From Candidatus Falkowbacteria bacterium RIFCSPLOWO2_12_FULL_45_13 (GTDB lineage: Bacteria; Patescibacteriota; Patescibacteriia; Patescibacteriales; GWC2-42-12): DNA of 6,401 nucleotides. The translations under genes and the position numbers were made by a program. The stretch is from assembly GCA_001778055.1 (NCBI GenBank), contig MFFY01000021.1:1-6401 (forward strand). The letters run 5' to 3'. The notes under the pieces are model-generated. The model searched no databases. It was given only the letters and a program-made list of their open reading frames with translations, and was not told where the DNA came from. Positions 1-4,333 of the stretch are shown here, piece after piece. How positions within the stretch are numbered: the stretch's first letter is position 1; each line of letters begins with the position of its first letter.

Positions 1-9
1 TTTAATTTC

Positions 10-38
10 ATTATACACGAACAAAATACGAAAGTCAA
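10..38 (-). promoter_or_regulatory. Sigma70-type promoter reading off the left edge (copy 1 of duplicated promoter)
   Basis: On the minus strand a -35 TTGACT (33-38) is separated by exactly 17 bp from a perfect -10 TATAAT (10-15). Transcription would start at about position 3, so the gene it drives lies outside the window to the left. The 21 bp at 18-38 (-35 plus most of the spacer) are identical to 2841-2861, in front of the polymerase cassette. The spacer carries TTCG twice, 11 bp apart, i.e. one helical turn. The promoter reading is direct from sequence; shared control of both transcripts is inference. Confidence 0.75.
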
Positions 39-50
39 GAACTAATTCAT

Positions 51-80
51 CCCCATTGATAAGGGGGGGGGGATAGGGGG
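51..80. other. G-rich homopolymer tract with short inverted repeat downstream of the SRAP gene
   Basis: A run of ten G (63-72), then ATA and five more G (76-80), lies 20-37 bp past the SRAP stop codon. CCCC at 51-54 can pair with GGGG at 63-66 across an 8-nt loop. On the minus strand no T-tract follows, so this is not a convincing intrinsic terminator. It may help end the SRAP transcript. The G10 run is also a place where length errors or slippage are likely. Confidence 0.5.
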
Positions 81-99
81 ATTTTAATTTTCGCTAAAA

Positions 100-574
100 T
101 TAAATAATTTTCTTATAATTTTTCTTTTCTCCCAATGGTTCGCGGTTATGACCGGTCTGCTTTTTATAATTTTCATCCGCTTCCCGGTTAATCATATAAA
201 CTTTTTCCGCCTGGCCCTTTCTGACCTTAATCCCCTTTGTCCCCGCCGGCAGATCAAACCGGGTTTTCTTCTCATAGCCCGAATCCACGGCGATGTCCAC
301 CGCTTCCGGCTTTAAATAATCCCATTTATGGGACTTTGATGGACTCGGCTTTAGCCCAGCCGGTCAGAGGCAGTTTCAGCTGATCATCCCTATTCCCCCG
401 CTCTACGAGTTCCACCGTACCGTCGGTCTTCACCGGCAGGACCGGATTTTTTTGCCAGAAAAAAGATTCCGCCCGGTCGGCCGCCTTGAACCGTTTAGTC
501 ATATCCGGGGGATAATATTTCTTCAGTTCACGCTCCGGAATATTTTTAATTTTAAAACCCACGCCGCCGCACAT
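100..574 (-). pseudogene. SRAP/HMCES-family (YedK-like) DNA-protein crosslink protein, split by a 1-bp frameshift
   Basis: Two adjacent reading frames (574-326 and about 339-100) form one protein of about 157 aa once a single extra base in the AAA run at 335-337 is removed. The join then reads GWAKAESIKSHKWDYLKP. The product resembles the SRAP family, in which Cys2, exposed after Met removal, forms a thiazolidine crosslink with abasic sites in single-stranded DNA. Visible landmarks are MCGG at the start (Cys2), a GWAKAES block where SRAP proteins have NARAET, GYEKK (Glu about 101, matching the catalytic Glu of GFYEW), and GHNREP (His about 142, matching the His of HxRMP). It is short for the family: E. 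coli YedK has about 220 residues. ATG at 574 is chosen because Cys must be residue 2; no good SD is seen. Both halves remain conserved in pattern, so the break may be recent, a sequencing or assembly error, or programmed +1 frameshifting. Family call fairly secure; functional state unknown. Confidence 0.8.
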
Positions 575-726
575 AAAAATTTTAGCTAATAGCTTCCTAA
601 TAGTAAGCTCTTCGCTTTAAAGGGTTATCAGATGTTTATTCATTTTTGCCCTATTTTTTCGTGGCAATAGCCTCAATGAAAGACGATCTGTAAGAGCGAT
701 AAACAGAAAGAGTTTTTCTGATTTTC

Positions 727-755
727 ATTATATGGAACTATATTCAATTAACGAA
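727..755 (-). promoter_or_regulatory. Possible proximal promoter of the SRAP gene
   Basis: A perfect -10 TATAAT (727-732) is followed by GAAA, as in the left-edge promoter, and is preceded by GTTCC, reminiscent of the GTTCG next to the -10 in the two duplicated promoters. The -35 at 17-bp spacing is only TTCGTT (750-755), which is weak. A start here would give a leader of about 145 nt. It could be a degenerate relative of the shared promoter or a chance AT-rich match. Confidence 0.3.
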
Positions 756-886
756 TATTGTTAGAAAAAAACAAAATTATTTTCAACGTTAATTAACGAA
801 CCATCCCTAATATGGTAAAAAACAGGGCGAAAAAATAAATTTCAGATAACTCGTTTTACGCGAATAAATAGTTAAGTCTCTCTTTA

Positions 887-914
887 ATTATACCCTCTAA
901 CCCCTCTCTGTCAA
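887..914 (-). promoter_or_regulatory. Consensus sigma70 promoter upstream of the SRAP gene
   Basis: On the minus strand a perfect -35 TTGACA (909-914) and a perfect -10 TATAAT (887-892) are separated by 16 bp of purine-rich spacer. The predicted start is near 880, about 306 nt before the SRAP ATG. The SRAP gene therefore probably has its own transcript with a long leader rather than depending on the polymerase gene upstream. The same promoter could instead drive a non-coding RNA within 580-880, but no clear terminator supports that. Confidence 0.7.
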
Positions 915-939
915 TTTTTCCGCTAGTCTTAAATTCTGG

Positions 940-959
940 ATTCCCGCCTGCGCGGGAAT
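940..959. repeat. REP-like palindrome (ATTCCCGC-CTGC-GCGGGAAT)
   Basis: A perfect 8-bp inverted repeat (940-947 and 952-959) surrounds a CTGC loop. It lies about 60 bp past the polymerase stop codon. No T-tract follows on either strand, so it resembles a dispersed REP-type palindrome that could stabilise 3' ends rather than an intrinsic terminator. Closely similar palindromes are common between genes in many bacteria. Confidence 0.65.
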
Positions 960-1002
960 GACAAATCGGGTATTTGTTTAAAAATTGAGTTGAGCGGATT
1001 TT

Positions 1003-1020
1003 AATTCGTAATTCGTAATT
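1003..1020. repeat. Short tandem repeat AATTCGT x2.5
   Basis: Two perfect 7-bp units (1003-1009 and 1010-1016) plus AATT lie directly against the polymerase stop codon (1022-1024). The same AATTCGT word recurs in the spacer between the glycosyltransferase and the secreted-protein gene (4313-4319). Confidence 0.6.
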
Positions 1021-1021
1021 T

Positions 1022-2275
1022 TTAATTGATTCCCACGCTCTTCCTGAAGCCGATCCGATCCTTGGCCTGATTCTCCAGGCCGAACATGGCGCCCTTAACC
1101 ACGGTGTACTCGCCGTATTTATCGTTTATCCTGTCCAGGGCGCGCGACAGTTCTTTTACTGACAGATTGTTCTCAAAGAGCGACATTTGCGCCGACACCG
1201 GCGCCAGCGCACCCACCGAAACCGCCAGCATCCGGACCGGCAGAACCGGCGGGTGATTCTCCAAAAGACCGCCGGCCTGGCGGTAGATCTCTGCGGTAGT
1301 GAACATTTTCTCCTTGGTCTTAAAACTTCGGAAATAACCGCCCTCGCGCGCGTACGACCAGCCGACGTTCATGGAGCCGGCTTCACGGTCCAAGCCGCGC
1401 AGGCGGCGGCCGGTCTTCTCGCAGAGCTTATACATCACCGCGGTCAGATATTTAAGGTCCGCGGTTTTTCTGGGCAAACAATACGAATGCCCGACTGATT
1501 TGGGCGCTCTCGCGCCGGAGCTGACCGCGCCGATTTCCAGGCCGTTGACATTAGCCCAAAGATAATAGCCGTAGCGCCCGAGCACCCGCCTGATTTTATT
1601 CTTATCACTGTTTTTTAATTCCAGCAAATTATTTACGCCAAAGCCGGCCAGGCGAACGGCCATACCCTGGCCGATGCCCCAAGCGTCGATCAATTCCCTG
1701 CCTTTCAAACAGTCTTCCAGATTGGACGGCGTAATAAGGAATAGCCCGCCCTTGGGGCCGATATCGGACGCGAATTTGGCCAAAAACTTGGTCCAGGAAA
1801 TACCGACGGACGCGCTTAGCCACTCCCCAACTTCGTTTTTAATTCGTCCGGCTAATTCCAGGCCAATCTTCTCGGCTTGCTTAATACTTTTTGCCCAGTT
1901 TGCCCGCCGACCTGGCTGAAGCTTTAACGAAGGCTGGTCGGTTAAATCCAAAAAAGCTTCATCAATGCTATAGGGCTCAAGCCGGTCCGTGTACTGGCCT
2001 AAAATCTTAAAAATTTTTTCCGTGGTCGAGCGATACTTGGCCGGCTCGTTTTCCACTAAAACCACTGCCGGATCGAGCTTCAGGGCTTCGGCCGCGGTGC
2101 AGCCGGTCTTTATGCCCTTGGACTTGGCTTCGCGGCTGGAAGCGATAACGCAGCCGCCCGGCGATAAATAAGCGCACACGCCCACTGCCTTGCCCCGCAG
2201 GAACGGGTTGGCCTGCTGCTCCACCGAGGCGAAATAACTGTTCATGTCAAGATGCAAAATAATCTTATTCGACAT
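1022..2275 (-). CDS. dinB: Y-family translesion DNA polymerase (DinB / Pol IV-like)
   Basis: The product is a 417-aa error-prone polymerase predicted to copy past damaged template bases. The palm starts with HLDMNSYFASVE (metal ligand Asp10, Phe15 at the steric-gate position) and continues with PYSIDEAFLDLT (Asp105 and Glu106). All three catalytic acids are therefore present, unlike inactive ImuB proteins. A helix-hairpin-helix-like segment AWGIGQG lies near residue 198. The little-finger part ends with QMSLF (363-367), a good match to the beta-clamp-binding motif QLSLF, followed by a 50-residue tail (ALDRINDKYG..TVVKGAMFG..DRIGF). E. coli Pol IV is about 351 aa, so this resembles the longer DinB relatives. 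ATG 2275 is chosen to start MSNKII just ahead of the conserved strand. ATG 2284 has GGGG five bases upstream and is a real alternative; TTG 2329 is unlikely. The gene lies 243 bp behind the small ORF at 2519-2767, across a repeat-rich spacer. Confidence 0.93.
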   Translation of the reverse strand: MSNKIILHLDMNSYFASVEQQANPFLRGKAVGVCAYLSPGGCVIASSREAKSKGIKTGCTAAEALKLDPAVVLVENEPAKYRSTTEKIFKILGQYTDRLEPYSIDEAFLDLTDQPSLKLQPGRRANWAKSIKQAEKIGLELAGRIKNEVGEWLSASVGISWTKFLAKFASDIGPKGGLFLITPSNLEDCLKGRELIDAWGIGQGMAVRLAGFGVNNLLELKNSDKNKIRRVLGRYGYYLWANVNGLEIGAVSSGARAPKSVGHSYCLPRKTADLKYLTAVMYKLCEKTGRRLRGLDREAGSMNVGWSYAREGGYFRSFKTKEKMFTTAEIYRQAGGLLENHPPVLPVRMLAVSVGALAPVSAQMSLFENNLSVKELSRALDRINDKYGEYTVVKGAMFGLENQAKDRIGFRKSVGIN

Positions 2276-2289
2276 ACAATTCATGCTTG

Positions 2290-2325
2290 CCCCGCAGAAA
2301 CGAGCGAAGCGAATTCCATGCGGGG
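2290..2325 (-). promoter_or_regulatory. Hairpin just upstream of the polymerase start
   Basis: CCCCGCA and TGCGGGG form a perfect 7-bp stem (2290-2296 with 2319-2325) closing a 22-nt loop. The GGGG next to the alternative start ATG 2284 lies inside the stem, so folding of the mRNA could hide the ribosome-binding site. A regulatory effect is inference; the element may equally be a dispersed repeat that inserted next to the gene. Confidence 0.4.
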
Positions 2326-2402
2326 TCAATATAAAAAATGACGCGCATAATGAAAAAAATAAACTGCTTTAATTTCTCATTAACCCAATTAGCCATCCGC
2401 CG

Positions 2403-2510
2403 CTGGTGAAAAATCCCAAATCCTAATGACGAATGACAAATTTCTAAGTTATTTTTTGACATTAGGATTTTGATATTTATTTGACATTGGATATTTGTCA
2501 TTTGTCTTTG
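2403..2510. repeat. Degenerate TGACAAAT / CATTAGGATTT repeat cluster
   Basis: The spacer between the small ORF and the polymerase is built of variants of a few words. AAATCCTAATG (2418-2428) has an exact inverted copy at 2460-2470. AATGACAAAT (2432-2441) has an exact inverted copy at 2493-2502. Further variants (TTGACATTGG, TTGACATTAGG, TTTGTC) fill the gaps. The sequence looks non-coding and could have expanded or inserted inside an operon that was once tighter. No transposase is present. Confidence 0.55.
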
Positions 2511-2518
2511 TTTGTAAC

Positions 2519-2767
2519 TCAGCCTTCATAGTAAAGCTCCTCCAGCCGCCAACTTAAGTCGGCCGTAAAAAAAACCAAGCGGAAAAAATTGGCGTTGTCT
2601 GAAACGCTGAAATAATAAATTTTATCGTTGCCGCGGCGCTCCTTATGCACCAAGTTCACTTTTTCCACGCGGTAAGTTTTATGGCGCCACTTAAAAAACG
2701 CTGGGCGAACTTCGGCTTGATTGAATTTTACCAAAACCTCGATGGATTCATTAATTTTTTCGTACAT
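2519..2767 (-). CDS. Small conserved-looking companion protein of the Y-family polymerase (82 aa, unknown function)
   Basis: I do not recognise a characterised function. The 82-aa protein has PAFFKW (22-27), Y32/V34, a central YYFSVSDN stretch (51-58) and a C-terminal WRLEELYY (73-80). The order, an early P..F.WR..Y.V and a late W.LE, resembles the small DUF6504-type proteins encoded beside ImuB/DinB polymerases in other bacteria. That similarity is recalled, not searched. It has no signal peptide, membrane segment or metal-binding cluster, so it is presumably cytoplasmic, perhaps an accessory factor for the polymerase. It starts at ATG 2767 with only a weak AAGTAAG ahead. It is the first gene after the promoter at 2832-2861, with a leader of about 60 nt, and precedes the polymerase gene on the same strand. 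Being coding is well supported by its composition and position. Confidence 0.75.
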   Translation of the reverse strand: MYEKINESIEVLVKFNQAEVRPAFFKWRHKTYRVEKVNLVHKERRGNDKIYYFSVSDNANFFRLVFFTADLSWRLEELYYEG

Positions 2768-2831
2768 AAGCTTACTTTAAAAACTCAAATGTCTCGTTGA
2801 GATGGTTGCAAAACTATTTCATTATGCTTTT

Positions 2832-2861
2832 ATTATATACCGAACAAAATACGAAAGTCAA
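2832..2861 (-). promoter_or_regulatory. Promoter/operator of the small-ORF/polymerase cassette (copy 2 of duplicated promoter)
   Basis: The -35 is TTGACT (2856-2861) and the -10 is TATAAT (2832-2837), with an 18-bp spacer; the predicted start is near 2826. Positions 2841-2861 are identical over 21 bp to 18-38 at the left edge, and identity spans the spacer, which is unusual for two promoters not bound by a common regulator. The spacer contains CGAAC, the half-site of the Gram-positive LexA box (CGAAC-N4-GTTCG). The other half is not matched, leaving only a CGnA-N5-TnCG dyad and a TTCG direct repeat at 11-bp spacing. Operator function is inference. Confidence 0.75.
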
Positions 2862-2867
2862 ATCCGT

Positions 2868-2897
2868 AAAAAACTCTGCCGTTAAACACAGCAGAGT
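2868..2897 (-). terminator. Intrinsic terminator for the glycosyltransferase transcript
   Basis: On the minus strand a 7-bp stem ACTCTGC/GCAGAGT (2891-2897 with 2873-2879), with an 11-nt loop, runs straight into six U (2868-2873). It lies about 130 nt after the glycosyltransferase stop and immediately before the -35 of the next promoter, insulating the polymerase cassette from upstream transcription. Confidence 0.65.
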
Positions 2898-2969
2898 CCG
2901 GGGATTACAGAGTAGGTCTAATACCTTTTAGCGGGCAACTTAGGCCCGAGCAGGAGAGGCGCCAGCGAC

Positions 2970-3004
2970 CGATGAACCTCCTTTAGGTTATCGAACTTTT
3001 TTTT
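2970..3004 (+). terminator. Plus-strand intrinsic terminator
   Basis: CGAT-G-AACCT pairs with AGGTT-ATCG (2970-2979 with 2985-2993, one bulged G) around a 5-nt loop, followed by AAC and eight T (2997-3004). It points toward the 3' end of the convergent glycosyltransferase gene. No plus-strand protein gene precedes it, which is the main argument for a plus-strand RNA here. AGGAG at 2952-2956 could pair with CTCCT (2978-2982) as an alternative to this stem. Confidence 0.6.
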
Positions 3005-3027
3005 CGACCAACAACTTGAGCCATATG

Positions 3028-4194
3028 TTAAAATATCGTGCTGATAAATTTTTTGGCCCGCGTGGCTAAAGCACCGGACGCCGACCGGGCCAAATTCTCG
3101 CCCTCATAAACTTCAATTACTTTTTCCGTGATGTTATCCCAGTCATAATGTTTTTTAACCCTGGCTCGGCCTAGTTTGCCGTGGAGTGAAACCAAATCTG
3201 GCCGGTCCAATAGATAGTTTAACCGGCTTTGCAGACTGGCCGCGTCTTTGTTAACAAACGAGAAACCGGAATCACGGACGACTTCTAGGTTTTCCGGGAT
3301 ATCGCTCGTTAAGACGGCTTTACCGTATGACATGGCTTCCAGCAAAGCCATGGACAGGCCTTCGGATTCAGATGGCTGGACGAAAAAATAAGCGTTGGAA
3401 AATAATTCAGCCAGCCGACGGCCGGTTTGATTGCCGGTGAAAATAATATTTTTATTGCCCCGTGCCAAAGTTTTTAATTCTTTAACATAGCCGTCGGTAA
3501 AGGCGCCGGCGCCGACAATGACTAATTTCTTATCGGTGGTCAGGTGATTATAGGCTTCAATCAAATAACACACGCCTTTATGGCCGACTAATCTGGAGAC
3601 CAATAAAATGTAACTGTCTTTTTTTAAGCCCCAGGTTTTAATCCGGTCAGCTTTAACGGTTTTTAGCCGGCTGACGCCGTTGGGAATATAAACCGCCTCG
3701 GTTTTATATTTATTTTTTGTGTATCGGGCCAGCTCGCGAGAAATGACGATTGTCTTGTCCGCCAGCAGGCAGCCGATTAGTTCGCCGAATTTTAAATAGA
3801 CTTTAGCGATTAGGCCCCATTTTTTATGCTCATAGCACTTGGTATGAAAAGTAAAAATTACCGGCACGCCGGGCTTTAATAATTTTACGAGCCAGATTAA
3901 AGAGGCCGGGCCAATTGAATGAAAATGAATAATATCAACCTCTCGTTTCCTTAAATCCAAACAAGCGCGAAAAGTATGGCTGATGGCGTCAAGATGCTTG
4001 GTGGCGATATTGGGCAAATTAATTAAGTTAATGCCCTGATATTTTTTCAAATTTTTGTTGGTATAGCTGGCGCGGGTGTAAACAAAAATTTCATGGCCGG
4101 CTGAAACCAAGCGTCTGGCCAATTCTTCCACGTGCTTTTCTACTCCCCCGGCTTTAGCTGGCAGGCCTTTTTGTCCGATAAAACATATCCTCAT
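3028..4194 (-). CDS. GT4-family (GT-B fold) glycosyltransferase
   Basis: The 388-aa protein transfers a sugar from a nucleotide-sugar donor to a glycan or lipid-linked acceptor, probably on the inner face of the membrane. The N-terminal half begins with MRICFIGQKGLP and the acceptor-side loop AGGVEKHVEE (about 15-24), followed by DIIHFHS (87-93). The C-terminal Rossmann half has VSRLVGHKG (199-207, Arg and Lys expected to contact the donor phosphates), VIVGAG (225-230) and the E-x7-E motif (Glu278 and Glu286 in SEGLSMALLEAM), hallmarks of retaining GT4 enzymes. Length is normal and the gene looks intact. ATG 4194 is the only start that keeps the first beta strand; no SD is seen. It lies 139 bp downstream of the secreted 424-aa protein gene on the same strand, suggesting a shared surface-polysaccharide role. 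The sugar and acceptor cannot be read from sequence. Confidence 0.93.
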   Translation of the reverse strand: MRICFIGQKGLPAKAGGVEKHVEELARRLVSAGHEIFVYTRASYTNKNLKKYQGINLINLPNIATKHLDAISHTFRACLDLRKREVDIIHFHSIGPASLIWLVKLLKPGVPVIFTFHTKCYEHKKWGLIAKVYLKFGELIGCLLADKTIVISRELARYTKNKYKTEAVYIPNGVSRLKTVKADRIKTWGLKKDSYILLVSRLVGHKGVCYLIEAYNHLTTDKKLVIVGAGAFTDGYVKELKTLARGNKNIIFTGNQTGRRLAELFSNAYFFVQPSESEGLSMALLEAMSYGKAVLTSDIPENLEVVRDSGFSFVNKDAASLQSRLNYLLDRPDLVSLHGKLGRARVKKHYDWDNITEKVIEVYEGENLARSASGALATRAKKFISTIF

Positions 4195-4333
4195 ATGGAG
4201 CTAACAAATTAATAATTTATGGCGTGTACTTAATCTACAAATCAACAAATCTATTCACGAATATCACGAATTAGGAAAAACGTTCAAATTATATTGGTAT
4301 TATTTGTGAGCTAATTCGTTGATTTGTGAAAGA
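4195..4333. other. Intergenic spacer with inverted repeats and weak promoters
   Basis: The word CAAATCAACAAAT (4238-4250) recurs inverted with one mismatch at 4314-4326, and CACGAATATCACGAA (4256-4270) is a short direct repeat. Minus-strand promoter candidates for the glycosyltransferase are a perfect -10 TATAAT (4288-4293) lacking a good -35, and TTGATT (4240-4245) with an 18-bp spacer to CATAAA (4216-4221). No terminator hairpin follows the gene ending at 4334, so read-through from it is also possible. Confidence 0.4.

Larger units (their letters stand above)
575..1021. other. Gene-free spacer between polymerase and SRAP genes
   Basis: No convincing coding region is seen in these 447 bp. 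Reading leftward, the spacer holds a tandem AATTCGT repeat (1003-1020), a REP-like hairpin (940-959), a consensus promoter (887-914), a perfect 12-bp palindrome CGTTAATTAACG (787-798), and the decamer AATTAACGAA at both 746-755 and 791-800. A second -10-like TATAAT lies at 727-732, and small hairpins occur at 704-720 and around 663-672. An 8-codon minus-strand reading frame (643-617, MNKHLITL) has AGGG six bases ahead of its ATG. It could be a leader ORF but is too short to support. Confidence 0.6.
2842..3004 (+). ncRNA. Candidate structured non-coding RNA, family not recognised
   Basis: Between the polymerase-cassette promoter and the glycosyltransferase stop codon lies a stretch denser in G+C than the spacers around it, with successive hairpins: ACTCTGC/GCAGAGT (2873-2879 with 2891-2897), AGGT/ACCT (2914-2917 with 2923-2926), CGGGC/GCCCG with a 7-nt loop (2932-2936 with 2944-2948), and a terminator hairpin followed by eight T (2970-3004). 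The plus orientation is preferred because of that U-tract. Possible plus promoters are TTGAGA-N17-CATTAT (2797-2825) or TTGCAA-N19-TATTAT (2806-2836), neither strong. I checked by eye for 6S, SRP, tmRNA, RNase P and common riboswitch cores and saw none. Start position is approximate. It could also be only the structured 3' UTR of the glycosyltransferase on the other strand. Confidence 0.4.

Noticed and set aside
1187..2171. Several plus- and minus-strand ORFs inside the polymerase gene
   Set aside because: All lie within the well-supported Y-family polymerase and have arginine- or proline-rich shadow-type translations.
2265..2501. 78-codon minus-strand ORF overlapping the polymerase start
   Set aside because: It runs through the repeat cluster, has low-complexity content unlike a protein, and overlaps the polymerase N-terminus in another frame.
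2841..2861. Canonical LexA box
   Set aside because: Only one CGAAC half-site matches; the GTTCG partner at the right spacing is absent, so a standard LexA site cannot be claimed.
2895..2995. SAM-type riboswitch or SRP RNA (ACCGATGAACC, GGCCCGAGCAGGAG look suggestive)
   Set aside because: The required core pairings are missing (no GGAA-capped SRP hairpin, no SAM-I P1-P4 layout), and no gene lies downstream on the same strand.
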